DNA of 64,000 nt, taken from Pigmentiphaga sp. NML030171 (lineage in GTDB: Bacteria > Pseudomonadota > Gammaproteobacteria > Burkholderiales > Burkholderiaceae_B). This document shows, piece after piece, positions 9,309 to 21,194 of the stretch. The notes under the pieces are model-generated. The model saw only the letters and a program-made list of their open reading frames with translations, did no database searches and was not told where the DNA came from. Every line of letters begins with the position of its first letter. Position 1 is the stretch's first letter. Location of the stretch: the NCBI RefSeq assembly GCF_002188635.1, contig NZ_NINX01000041.1:1-64000 (forward strand), read 5' to 3'. The position numbers and the translations under genes were made by a program.

Positions 9309-9904
9309 AGTCGATTCAATCGCTCGAGGAGGGACGCGCTGCTCTTGTCGGCCGTAGGCCGCGAGGCGGGCCGGGCCAGGCGGGTGAAGAGCGCTTGCAG
9401 TTGCGGTGCCGGTTCCTGCTCCGGACCCGCATACGTATCGGCGGCGGTGCGCGGCGCGGGGGCAGGCCGGGGAGCCGGCTCACCGACCTGGGCTGGCTGC
9501 TGGGCCGCCAGGGCGGCGGCAGGCCGCATCCTGTCGCTCAGCGCACCGGCCCGGGGCGGAATGAATTCGGCTGCCCGCGGCGGGTTGGGCGCTTCCTGGG
9601 GGGGAGGCGGCGAGGCCGTGGCGGGGGACAGGCGAGGCTCGATGCGGCCCGCCGGCGGGGCGGCAGGCTGGAGGGCGGAGTCGGCCGCAGGTGGCGCGGC
9701 GGCGGGCTGCGGTGCCTGCGGAACGCTGGGGACGGGCGCTTCCACGGGGGGAAACTGCGCGGCCTGGTCCGCTTCGATCGAGGCCAGCAGCGGCCAGCGC
9801 TCGCGCGACTGGCGCGCTTCGTTGGCGCGGCTGATTTCCTGGTACTGGCCAGGCTGGCCGCCGAAGTGACGGAACAGGTTGGCGATGTCGTCGGATTCTT
9901 TCAT
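9305..9904 (-). CDS. bcsP: BcsR/BcsP-family cellulose biosynthesis protein, proline-rich
   Basis: Accessory protein of cellulose synthesis, 199 residues. The first ~45 residues (DDIANLFRHFGG, then RERWPLLASIE) resemble the BcsR fold, including the conserved RWPLL block. Residues ~50-165 are low-complexity Pro/Ala and look disordered. A short conserved-looking tail (LQALFTRLA and LLERLNRL) closes the protein. The start ATG 9904 was chosen because GGGAAG lies just upstream and the BcsR-like block begins there; the open frame extends further upstream without similarity. It overlaps bcsQ by 4 bp, consistent with BcsR-BcsQ partnership. Calling it bcsP rather than bcsR rests on the proline-rich extension. 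Confidence 0.82.
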   Translation of the reverse strand: MKESDDIANLFRHFGGQPGQYQEISRANEARQSRERWPLLASIEADQAAQFPPVEAPVPSVPQAPQPAAAPPAADSALQPAAPPAGRIEPRLSPATASPPPPQEAPNPPRAAEFIPPRAGALSDRMRPAAALAAQQPAQVGEPAPRPAPAPRTAADTYAGPEQEPAPQLQALFTRLARPASRPTADKSSASLLERLNRL

Positions 9905-9944
9905 GTGCTTCCCGTTGATCCGTTTCACATGGGCTTGGAGGAGG

Positions 9945-10424
9945 TTACCTGCCCAGCCGGAATTCGACGCAGCCGACGGCATCCGGCTCGCCGGCCTGCT
10001 TGACGCTCAGGCTCTTGCCGGCGCCCAGCTGCTCGAACCACCGCTGGTAGGCGCCTTCGAGGAAGGCGGCCATCCACGGGGATGCCTGCTGGCCGAAGGT
10101 GGCGGACAGGGGGGAGCAGTGATGGCTGATATGCAACGAGTCGTCGTGTTCATGGACGGTGACCCAGCCCCAATCCTGCGCCATCCAGATCTTGCTCATC
10201 GCGAACTGGACATCGTCCAGGCTCTGGCAATCGGCCAAGGCCGATTCGCTGGCAAAACGCGCCCCGACGCGATGCATCAAGGCGCGCAGATCGGCTTCGG
10301 GCAACTGGTCGGAGAATTCCCGGGCCAGGGCGCCGAGAAACCCGGTCCATTGCCGTGATGCCAGCCGGCTGCCGAGATATTCGAGAGTCGTTGGATCCAC
10401 GATGGTTTCCCTGAGTGAGAGCAT
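9945..10424 (-). CDS. bcsD: Cellulose synthase subunit BcsD
   Basis: BcsD-like periplasmic subunit; in Komagataeibacter it forms an octameric ring that helps organise cellulose export and crystallisation. The frame from ATG 10424 (MLSLRETIVDPTTLEYL) gives 159 residues, close to the ~156 of the acetobacterial protein. Visible family features are FLGALAREFSDQLPEADLRA, the WGWVTVHEHDDSLHISH segment and WMAAFLEGAYQRWFEQLGA. There is no strong Shine-Dalgarno before 10424, and in-frame starts upstream exist (MLTTVAS), so the N-terminus is uncertain. It is the first gene of the bcs operon, 40 bp before bcsP. Confidence 0.85.
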   Translation of the reverse strand: MLSLRETIVDPTTLEYLGSRLASRQWTGFLGALAREFSDQLPEADLRALMHRVGARFASESALADCQSLDDVQFAMSKIWMAQDWGWVTVHEHDDSLHISHHCSPLSATFGQQASPWMAAFLEGAYQRWFEQLGAGKSLSVKQAGEPDAVGCVEFRLGR

Positions 10425-10744
10425 AGGGTATTGCCGGGGGGTGTTCGTACCGGAGGCAACAGTTGTTAACATTGTAACGGGCGAACCCGTTCCTGCCGCG
10501 TATGCCTCCCGTAATGTTCCCCACGCCAATTATCGGGTGAAGTCCAATGTTGGCGTTTACTAACTTGCCGCGAAAGGCACGTGTCCGGCGCCGGGTGGCA
10601 GGGCCGGCAGCATGGGGCGCGGTTTCGCTTTTGCGATGATCGCCTGTGTGCGATGATCATGTATCACGGCTCCGTGTGCCTGGCGCCGATGACGGACTAG
10701 CGGTATATCGATTAAAAGAAGCTTGATGGTTGTTCGATTTTTCC
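10425..10744. other. Divergent regulatory region between bcsD and the EAL phosphodiesterase gene
   Basis: This 320-bp stretch has no convincing gene. It must hold the promoter of the minus-strand bcs operon and of the plus-strand phosphodiesterase gene. The part from about 10440 to 10730 is visibly richer in A and T than its neighbours. Two copies of TGCGATGATC (10632-10641 and 10649-10658) lie 17 bp apart, and GTTAAC occurs near 10465. No clean -35/-10 pair could be assigned by eye. Confidence 0.6.
10632..10658. promoter_or_regulatory. Direct repeat TGCGATGATC x2, possible regulator site
   Basis: Two identical 10-mers start 17 bp apart (10632 and 10649), roughly two helical turns less four bases, between the divergent bcs and phosphodiesterase genes. 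Tandem spacing of this kind could bind a dimeric regulator, but no known motif was recognised. Confidence 0.3.
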
Positions 10745-12049
10745 ATGTCGCCGATGCCTAGAAGGTCCAAGCCCGCCGAGGCCGTACGACAGTTCGCCAA
10801 TGTCAGCGAACGGGCCATGCTGTTGCGCGAATTGGGCGTGCTGATCGGCGAGCGCCGGCGAGCCGCCGTCATGGCGCTGGCCCTGCCTTCCGATGCCGCT
10901 CCCCATCAGCGCGACGAAATCCTCGGCAAGATCCGCCGTTTCATCCGCGCGGACGACCTGCTGTGCATGCTGGACGACACCAGCCTGATCATCGTGCTGC
11001 GCGACGTCAACGACAAGTCGGGCGCGATAGGCGCCGCCCAGCGGCTGTTCCAGCGCTCCTCGTTGCTGCAGATACTGGGTGCCAGCCAGGGGTCGTCGCT
11101 GGCCGCCTTCGGCATCGTCATGCTGCCCAGCGACCTGCCCCAGCCTTCGAACGTGCTGCTGCGCGCCCAGCAGGCGGCCCGCTACGCGCTGCGCACGCGG
11201 GCGCGGTGGGTATGCTGGAACGACGGTCCCGAGGACCTGGACGGCAGGCTGATGTCGCGCGAGGACACGCTGGTCACCGAGGTCATGCAGGGCCTGGATC
11301 GCGGCGAGTTCGAACTGTTCTACCAGCCCCAGCTGGAAATGCGAACCGGCCGGGTACGGGGCGTCGAGGCCCTGGTACGCTGGCATCGCAAGGGAACCAT
11401 GGTCATGCCCAACGACTTCGTGCCCGAGGTCGAGGCGGCGGGGCTCAGTTCCGCGCTGGGCATGTGGGTGCTCAGGCGCGCTTGCCAGCAACTGGCCGAA
11501 TGGCGCGAGGAAGGCGTGTTCTGTGCCCAGGTGGCCGTCAACCTCAGCGCCGCCCAGTTGCAGGGGGACCTGGCCGCCAGCGTGGGCCAGGTACTGGAGG
11601 AGTACGGCATCGAGCCGGGCCGGCTGGAAATCGAGCTGACCGAGTCGGCCGAGATTCCCGATCCGGAAGAGGCAGGCGCCATCACCCGGCGCTTGGGAGA
11701 AATGGGCGTGGGCTTCAGCCTGGACGATTTCGGCAGCGGATATTCCAACTTCCTGCGGCTGCGCTCGGCGCAGTTCGCGGCGGTCAAGCTGGACCGCCAG
11801 TTCGTGGCCGGGATGCTGGACAACACCTACGACAAGGAAATGCTGCGCACCGTCATACAGTTCTGCCGGTCCGTCGATATCCAGACCATCGCCGAAGGCG
11901 TCGAGACGCCGCAGCAACTGGAGGCGCTCAGGCACCTGGGCTGCGATGCCTGGCAGGGGTTCCTCTGTTCGCCCCCCATGGGCGCCGATGCCGTCACCGA
12001 TTTCCTGCGCCATGCCGACGCCCGCCAGGGCGTCGCGGTTACCCTGTAG
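10745..12049 (+). CDS. EAL-domain cyclic-di-GMP phosphodiesterase with degenerate GGDEF-like N-terminal domain
   Basis: Predicted cytoplasmic enzyme hydrolysing c-di-GMP to pGpG. From ATG 10745 it has 434 residues; TTG 10730, better placed behind AAAAGAAG, is an alternative start. Residues ~15-170 have the layout of a GGDEF domain but carry LDDTSLIIVL where a cyclase has LGGDEF, so this half should be inactive. The EAL domain (~180-425) looks complete: EAL itself from Glu208, then NLSAAQL, ELTES, DDFGSGYSN, KLDRQFV, AEGVET and QGFLCSPP, covering the metal and general-base positions. There are no membrane segments. Divergence from the bcs operon suggests it tunes the c-di-GMP seen by BcsA. Confidence 0.88.
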   Translation: MSPMPRRSKPAEAVRQFANVSERAMLLRELGVLIGERRRAAVMALALPSDAAPHQRDEILGKIRRFIRADDLLCMLDDTSLIIVLRDVNDKSGAIGAAQRLFQRSSLLQILGASQGSSLAAFGIVMLPSDLPQPSNVLLRAQQAARYALRTRARWVCWNDGPEDLDGRLMSREDTLVTEVMQGLDRGEFELFYQPQLEMRTGRVRGVEALVRWHRKGTMVMPNDFVPEVEAAGLSSALGMWVLRRACQQLAEWREEGVFCAQVAVNLSAAQLQGDLAASVGQVLEEYGIEPGRLEIELTESAEIPDPEEAGAITRRLGEMGVGFSLDDFGSGYSNFLRLRSAQFAAVKLDRQFVAGMLDNTYDKEMLRTVIQFCRSVDIQTIAEGVETPQQLEALRHLGCDAWQGFLCSPPMGADAVTDFLRHADARQGVAVTL

Positions 12050-12058
12050 CGCGAGCGG

Positions 12059-13078
12059 TCACAGCAGCGTGGTGGCCAGTCTCGCCTGGTTCTTGCCGCT
12101 GCGCTTGGCTTCGTACATCGCGTTGTCGGCCGCCTGCACCAGGCTGTCGCGGCTGGTGCCGTGTTGCATGGCGATCGCGGCGCCGATGCTTGCGCCCACG
12201 TGGGCCGTGAACGCCTGGCCATTGGTGGTCAGGCGATAGGGCGCGCGCAGGATCTCGCACAGGTCGACGCATTTTTGCCGGATCGCGCCGCCGTCGGCGG
12301 CCTTGCACAGCAGGACGCCGAATTCGTCGCCGCCCAGGCGGGCCACGACGTCCTCGGCGCGCAGGGCGGACCGCAGCCGCAGCGAGAAGGCCTGCAACAG
12401 CATGTCGCCGGCCTGGTGGCCATGGCCGTCGTTGACCTGCTTGAAGCCGTCGATGTCCACGTACAGCAGGGCGAACAGTTCATCGTGTCGCTGGGCACGG
12501 CTCAGGAAGCGGTCCAGCGTCTCGATGAACAAGGCCCGGTTCGGCAGGCCCGTCAACTGGTCGTGCGTGGCCTGGTGCCGCATCTGTTCCTCGATGCGCC
12601 GGCGTTCGGCGATCTCCACCTGCAGTTGCTGGTTGCGCTGTTCCAGCGTGGACAGCGCCTGCGCGAGCCGCTGGCGGCTGGTTTCCAGCTCCAGGAACAC
12701 CTTGACCTTGGACAGCAGTATCGAGTCGTTGACCGGCTTGGCGATGTAGTCCACCGCGCCGCTGCGATAGCCTTTCAACTGATTCAGGTCGTCGGCGAAG
12801 GCGGCGGTGACGAAGATGATGGGCGTGTCGCGATTGAGCGGTTCGTTGGCCAGCAGGGCGGCGACTTCGTAGCCGTCCATCTCGGGCATGTTGACATCGA
12901 GCAGGATCAGCGCGAAGCGCTCGTCCAGGCAAAGCGCCAGCGCTTCGTTGCCCGAGGCGACCGTGACCAGTTCGGCATCGATCTGCGCCAGCAGCTTGCG
13001 CATGGCGAACAGATTGGCCGGCGTGTCGTCCACGATCAGGATCTTGGGTGTGGGCAGGTCGGTCTTCAAGATAGGCAC
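12059..13078 (-). CDS. Response regulator with GGDEF diguanylate cyclase output
   Basis: Two-component response regulator that should make c-di-GMP when phosphorylated. GTG 13078 gives 339 residues and overlaps the end of cheB by 13 bp; TTG 13069 is an alternative. The receiver domain (~10-130) has the acidic pair Asp17-Asp18, phospho-acceptor Asp61 (ILLDVNMPEMDG), and VTAAF and KPVND switch residues. A coiled coil (~130-170, LEQRNQQLQVEIAERRRIEE) joins it to the GGDEF domain, with intact GGDEF at 249-253 and RAED at 240-243, the inhibitory I-site five residues upstream. It is the last gene of the kinase-CheR-CheB operon, converging on the phosphodiesterase gene with a 9-bp gap. Confidence 0.92.
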   Translation of the reverse strand: MPILKTDLPTPKILIVDDTPANLFAMRKLLAQIDAELVTVASGNEALALCLDERFALILLDVNMPEMDGYEVAALLANEPLNRDTPIIFVTAAFADDLNQLKGYRSGAVDYIAKPVNDSILLSKVKVFLELETSRQRLAQALSTLEQRNQQLQVEIAERRRIEEQMRHQATHDQLTGLPNRALFIETLDRFLSRAQRHDELFALLYVDIDGFKQVNDGHGHQAGDMLLQAFSLRLRSALRAEDVVARLGGDEFGVLLCKAADGGAIRQKCVDLCEILRAPYRLTTNGQAFTAHVGASIGAAIAMQHGTSRDSLVQAADNAMYEAKRSGKNQARLATTLL

Positions 13079-13626
13079 ATCCGGTTGAGTTCGCTCGCAA
13101 TGTCGGCGAGCCCGAGGCAATGGTCGGCGCCCGCCAGGGAAAGCGCGGCTTCCGGCATGCCGGAGGCTTCCGCTTCCTCCGGGTCCTGCACCAGCGCGAT
13201 ACCCCCGGCCTGCCGGACGCAGCGTAATCCGCGGGCGCCGTCGTCGTTGGCGCCGGTCAGGATCACGCCGGCCATGCGGTGGCGGTACGCATCGGCGGCC
13301 GATTCGAACAGCACGTCGATGCTGGGTCGCACGAAGCAGACCTTGGGGTCGACATTCAGATAGAAATAGTGATCGGCCCCAATCAGCAAATGATAGCCCG
13401 GCGGGGCGACATACAGCACGCCGGGCAGCACGGGCGCGCGCTCCTGCGCTTCCTGCACGGGCATCGGTGTGTCGCGGGCGAGCAACCTGCGCAGGGAGTC
13501 GGCATCGGCGGACGCCGTGTGGATGACGACGACGAACGCGGTCCGGGGGCAGGGGGCCAGGCCGCGCAGCAGGATTTGCAGGGCCTTCAGTCCGCCGGTG
13601 GAACAGCCGATGGCCACCAGTTCCAT
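13066..13626 (-). CDS. CheB-type protein-glutamate methylesterase domain, without receiver
   Basis: Stand-alone methylesterase domain of 186 residues. The catalytic triad is visible: Ser9 in GCSTGG, His36 in VVVIHTA and Asp129 in LTGANDDGARG. Chemotaxis CheB normally has an N-terminal receiver; none is present here, so activity cannot be set by its own phosphorylation. It lies between cheR (12 bp upstream) and the GGDEF response regulator (overlapping). No chemoreceptor, CheA or CheW gene is in the window, so the target may be the adjacent hybrid kinase or a distant receptor. That is inference. Confidence 0.9.
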   Translation of the reverse strand: MELVAIGCSTGGLKALQILLRGLAPCPRTAFVVVIHTASADADSLRRLLARDTPMPVQEAQERAPVLPGVLYVAPPGYHLLIGADHYFYLNVDPKVCFVRPSIDVLFESAADAYRHRMAGVILTGANDDGARGLRCVRQAGGIALVQDPEEAEASGMPEAALSLAGADHCLGLADIASELNRMCLS

Positions 13627-13638
13627 CGCATCTCTCCG

Positions 13639-14466
13639 TCAGGTCGCCCGTATCGACCGGAAGATCCGCGCCGGACCGTCCACCGTGGCGAAGCTGGAGG
13701 AGGCCGATGCCAGCGCGAGATTTTCCTTGGTGCCCAGGCACAGGAAGCCGCCGCGCACGAGGCTGTCGGCGAACAGGGCCAGCGTGCGGTCCTGCAAGGC
13801 GTTGTTGAAGTAGATCAGCACGTTGCGGCACAGGATCAGGTGCGCTTCGCAAAACACACCGTCGGTGGCGAGATTGTGGTTGGCGAAGACCACGTTCCGG
13901 CACAGCGATTCGTCCAGCTTCACCAGGTCGTAGCGCGCGTGGTAGTAATCGGCCAGGGTACGGGTGCCGCCCGCCTGCTGGTAGCGCAGCGAGGCCGCCC
14001 GCGCCTCGCGTACGGGGAAGATGCCTTCCCGGGCTCGCGCCAGCGCGGCATCGGAAAAGTCGGTGGCGTAGATCTGGCTGCGATCGTAGAGCCCGGCTTC
14101 CTGCAGCAGGATGGCGAGCGAATAGACTTCCTCGCCGTGGGCGCAGCCCGCCTGCCAGATGTTGATGCTGGGATACGAGGCCAGGACAGGGAACACCTTG
14201 GTGCGCAGCGCCTCGAACACGAAAGGGTCGCGGAACATTTCCGAGACGGGCACCGACAGCCCTTCGATCACCTGCGGCAGCAAGGAAGCGTCGCGCAGCA
14301 TGCGCGAAGTGAGCTCGCCGATGTGCGCCAGGCCGTGCTGGCGGACCAGCCCCTGCACGCGCCGCTTGAGCGAGGGGCGCGCGTACTGGCTCAGGTCGTA
14401 GCCGTGGCGCCGCCGCAGGGCTTCCACGAACAGGTCCAGCTCGATTTCGTCCAGGTCGGGTTCCAT
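13639..14466 (-). CDS. CheR-type protein-glutamate O-methyltransferase
   Basis: S-adenosylmethionine-dependent methyltransferase of the CheR family, 275 residues, normal length. The N-terminal all-alpha domain (to ~75) includes YDLSQYARPSLKRRVQ. The methyltransferase fold follows, with PVSEMFRDPFVFEAL, the SAM loop IWQAGCAHGEEVYSLA (typical WSAGCSTGEEPYSLA), IYATDFS and the family signature LILCRNVLIYFN. It lies 16 bp after the hybrid kinase stop and 12 bp before cheB, clearly one operon. Pairing with a receiver-less CheB and a hybrid kinase points to a signalling module outside classical chemotaxis. Confidence 0.93.
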   Translation of the reverse strand: MEPDLDEIELDLFVEALRRRHGYDLSQYARPSLKRRVQGLVRQHGLAHIGELTSRMLRDASLLPQVIEGLSVPVSEMFRDPFVFEALRTKVFPVLASYPSINIWQAGCAHGEEVYSLAILLQEAGLYDRSQIYATDFSDAALARAREGIFPVREARAASLRYQQAGGTRTLADYYHARYDLVKLDESLCRNVVFANHNLATDGVFCEAHLILCRNVLIYFNNALQDRTLALFADSLVRGGFLCLGTKENLALASASSSFATVDGPARIFRSIRAT

Positions 14467-14482
14467 GGCGTTCCAGGCCGCC

Positions 14483-17977
<3,495 letters not shown>

Positions 17978-18120
17978 GGGGGGATATCCCGTAGGGCAGG
18001 CCAAGCCGCCATTCTAGGCGTTGCGGCCGGGCTCGGGCAGCCTTGTGGTGATTTTGCGGCACCGCTTCGGCGGCCGCCCGTGCAACATGATGCTGTGGGC
18101 TGGCAGGCCGGACTCCGGGC

Positions 18121-18151
18121 AAAAAAAATGCCGCACGCGAACGTGCGGCAT
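18121..18151 (-). terminator. Rho-independent terminator of rne
   Basis: A perfect 10-bp stem (ATGCCGCACG, 18128-18137, against CGTGCGGCAT, 18142-18151) closes a CGAA loop. Read on the minus strand it is followed by an uninterrupted run of U (18121-18127). It lies 22 bp after the rne stop and 144 bp before the hybrid kinase start, so it separates the two transcripts. Confidence 0.93.
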
Positions 18152-18173
18152 TCGTGACGGTCCGGCTGCGTGA

Positions 18174-21100
18174 TCAGTGACGCAGCTCGGGACGGGTTTC
18201 CACCTGGACCAGCGCCTCGGCGGCCGCCGGCGGCCGGACACGCGGCTCGCGGCCCAGGCGGACCGGCGCGGCGGCGGGAGCGGCCTGGCGGGCAGCCGCC
18301 AGCTTGGCGCTGTCCGTTTCCACCCACTGCATGCCGGCCTGCTCGACCACGCGCACGAGTTCGTCGTGGGACGCGGCGGCCTGGGGAACGACGATCTGGG
18401 CCGGCGTATCCAGGATGGAGGACGGTTGCGGAGCAGGCGTCTCGGCCACGGGCGCGGGCACCTCGGCCTGGGCCTCCGCGGCAACCGGTTCAGGCTGCGC
18501 GGCGGGAGCCTCGGCCTGGGGCGTGGGCTCGGCCGGCTGGACCGGAGCTTCGGCGGCCTGCTGCACAGGGGCCTCGGCGGCAATGGCGGGCGCGGGTTCC
18601 TCGACCGCCTGCGGAGCCGCCACGGGGGCGGTTTCCTCGGCCTGGGGAGCGGCCTCTTGCGACGGCTGGGCTTCCTGGGCGGGCTGGGCCGGCGCGTGCA
18701 CGACTTCCGCCACCACGGGGGCGGGCGTGTCGATGGGCAGGGCCTCGGCCGTGATCAGGATGGGCTCGGATACCGTGGCCAGCGGCTGGGCCGGGGCGGA
18801 CGCCGGAGCGGCGTCTTCGTCATCGGCTGCCTCGTCGTCCTGCAGGCCATCTTCGCCCAGTTGGGCGCCGGCTTCGCCCTGGCGGCGGCCACGGCGGCCA
18901 CGACGGCGGCGGCGCTTGCGTTCCGGTTCGCCATCGGCGCCATCGGCGGCGGCGAGCGGTTCCTCTTCCTGGAGACCTTGCGGCTCGGCGGTCAGGGGCG
19001 CGTCGGGGACGATCGGGGCCTCGGGGGCGGCGACGGGTGCGACGGCCTCGCCAGCCACGACGGCGGCCGCGGCAACGGTCGAGCCGGCGGCTTCATCGGC
19101 CGGCAGGTCCTCGCGGCGTCCTCCGCGGCGGCCGCGGCGGTTGCGGTTGCGAGCCTCGCCCGACTGTTGCTCGGCGTCATCGGCGACGGGCGCGACGGCC
19201 ACGGGGCGCTGCTCTTCCTGCCTGGGCGCGCGGGCACGGTCGTCCCGGCGGCCATCGCGGCGCTGTCCGCGCGAATCGCGGGCTTCCTTGCGGCCTTCCT
19301 CGCCTTCCTGGCGCTCGCGGTCATCGGGGCGCGCCTCGCGGTTGTCGCGGCGGCCGCGGTTGCCGCCCTGGGGCGGGCGGCGGCGGTTGCGATGGGCGTC
19401 TCGTTCCTCGCGCGATTCTTCCTTGCGCGGGCGGGCGGCCGGCTCGGCCGGCTGGGCGGGGCTGCCCTTCAGCCAGCCGAACAGGCGCGACACCAGGGCC
19501 GAGAAGCCGCCGGCGGACGGCGCCGCGGCGGGCTCGGCCTTGGCTCGCGAGCCATTCGCGCCGGACGGGGGCGTGGAGGAGACGGGCGCCGGCTGGGCGG
19601 GGGTGATGCCCTTGACGAGCGCCTCGGGGCGGGCCTTGACCTCGTGTTCCTGCGCGGAATAGGCAAGGTTGGTCTCGGGCGCCTCGGCCAGCTCGAAGCT
19701 GGCCTTGGTGCTTTCCAGCCTGGGGTCGTCGTGCCGCAGGCGCTCGATGCGATGGTGCGGCGTATCCAGGTGCTTGTTGGGGATGAGGATGACGTTGACC
19801 TTCAGGCGCGCTTCCATCTTGGCGATGTCGGTGCGCTTCTCGTTCAGCAGGAAGGTGGCCACTTCCACCGGCACCTGGGCGTGCACGGCGGCGGTGTTTT
19901 CCTTCATGGACTCTTCCTGGATCAGGCGCAGCACCTGCAGGGCGCTGGACTCGGTGTCGCGGATGACGCCGGTGCCGTTGCAGCGCGGGCAGGTGATGTG
20001 CGAGCCCTCGTTCAGCGCCGGGCGCAGCCGCTGGCGCGACAGCTCCATCAGGCCGAAGCGCGAGATCTTGCCCATCTGCACGCGGGCGCGGTCGAAATGG
20101 AGGGCTTCGCGCAGGCGCTGCTCGACGGCGCGCTGGTTCTTGCCGTCTTCCATGTCGATGAAGTCGATGACGATCAGGCCGCCCAGGTCGCGCAGGCGCA
20201 ACTGGCGGGCCACTTCGTCGGCCGCTTCCAGGTTGGTGCGCAGCGCGGTTTCCTCGATGTCGCTGCCCTTGGTGGCGCGCGCCGAGTTGACGTCCACCGC
20301 GACCAGGGCCTCGGTGTGGTCGATCACCACCGCGCCGCCCGAGGGCAGGGGCACCGTGCGGGCGTAGGCGGTCTCGATCTGGTGTTCGATCTGGAAGCGC
20401 GAGAACAGGGGCACGTCGTCGCGGTAGCGTTTCACCCGCTGGACGTTGTCCGGCATGACCACGCTCATGAAGGCGCAGGCCTGGTCGGCGATGTCGTCGG
20501 TGTCGATCAGGATCTCGCCGATGTCGGGCGAGAAATAGTCGCGGATGGCCCGGATGACCAGGCTCGATTCCAGGTAGATCAGGATGGGGCCGGCATTCTC
20601 GCGGGCGGCGCCGTCGATGGCGGTCCACAGCTGCATCAGGTAGGACAGGTCCCATTGCAGCTCTTCGACGTTGCGGCCGATGCCGGCGGTGCGGGCGATG
20701 ATGCTCATGCCCTGCGGAACCTGGAGCTGCTCCATGGTTTCACGCAGCTCCTGGCGGTCTTCGCCCTCGACGCGGCGCGACACGCCGCCGCCGCGGGGGT
20801 TGTTGGGCATCAGCACCAGGTAGCGGCCGGCCAGCGAGATGAACGTGGTCAGGGCCGCGCCCTTGTTGCCGCGCTCTTCCTTCTCGACCTGGACGATGAG
20901 TTCCTGGCCTTCGCGCAGCACGTCCTGGATGCGGGCGCTGCGCACGTCCACGCCTTCCTTGAAGTAGGTGCGGGCGATTTCCTTGAAGGGAAGGAAGCCG
21001 TGGCGTTCCTCGCCGTAGTTGACGAAGCAGGCTTCCAGGCTGGGTTCGATGCGGGTGACGACGCCCTTGTAGATGTTGCCTTTGCGTTGTTCGCGGCCGG

Positions 21101-21194
21101 CGGTTTCGATGTCGAGGTCGATGAGCTTCTGCCCGTCGACGATGGCAACGCGCAGTTCTTCCTGGTGCGTTGCGTTGAACAGCATGCGCTTCAT
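18174..21194 (-). CDS. rne: Ribonuclease E
   Basis: Endoribonuclease that starts mRNA decay and matures rRNA and tRNA, and scaffolds the degradosome. It has 1006 residues (E. coli 1061). The start [18 protein letters not shown] matches the family N-terminus, with GGAG 9 bp upstream of the ATG. The catalytic half includes the S1 domain (~35-125, [19 protein letters not shown]), the DNase I-like part with metal-binding aspartates in [10 protein letters not shown] and [11 protein letters not shown], and the zinc-link CPRCNGTG. From ~510 the protein is low-complexity: first Arg-rich blocks ([26 protein letters not shown]) for RNA binding, then a long Ala/Pro/Glu tail. Confidence 0.98.
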   Translation of the reverse strand: MKRMLFNATHQEELRVAIVDGQKLIDLDIETAGREQRKGNIYKGVVTRIEPSLEACFVNYGEERHGFLPFKEIARTYFKEGVDVRSARIQDVLREGQELIVQVEKEERGNKGAALTTFISLAGRYLVLMPNNPRGGGVSRRVEGEDRQELRETMEQLQVPQGMSIIARTAGIGRNVEELQWDLSYLMQLWTAIDGAARENAGPILIYLESSLVIRAIRDYFSPDIGEILIDTDDIADQACAFMSVVMPDNVQRVKRYRDDVPLFSRFQIEHQIETAYARTVPLPSGGAVVIDHTEALVAVDVNSARATKGSDIEETALRTNLEAADEVARQLRLRDLGGLIVIDFIDMEDGKNQRAVEQRLREALHFDRARVQMGKISRFGLMELSRQRLRPALNEGSHITCPRCNGTGVIRDTESSALQVLRLIQEESMKENTAAVHAQVPVEVATFLLNEKRTDIAKMEARLKVNVILIPNKHLDTPHHRIERLRHDDPRLESTKASFELAEAPETNLAYSAQEHEVKARPEALVKGITPAQPAPVSSTPPSGANGSRAKAEPAAAPSAGGFSALVSRLFGWLKGSPAQPAEPAARPRKEESREERDAHRNRRRPPQGGNRGRRDNREARPDDRERQEGEEGRKEARDSRGQRRDGRRDDRARAPRQEEQRPVAVAPVADDAEQQSGEARNRNRRGRRGGRREDLPADEAAGSTVAAAAVVAGEAVAPVAAPEAPIVPDAPLTAEPQGLQEEEPLAAADGADGEPERKRRRRRGRRGRRQGEAGAQLGEDGLQDDEAADDEDAAPASAPAQPLATVSEPILITAEALPIDTPAPVVAEVVHAPAQPAQEAQPSQEAAPQAEETAPVAAPQAVEEPAPAIAAEAPVQQAAEAPVQPAEPTPQAEAPAAQPEPVAAEAQAEVPAPVAETPAPQPSSILDTPAQIVVPQAAASHDELVRVVEQAGMQWVETDSAKLAAARQAAPAAAPVRLGREPRVRPPAAAEALVQVETRPELRH

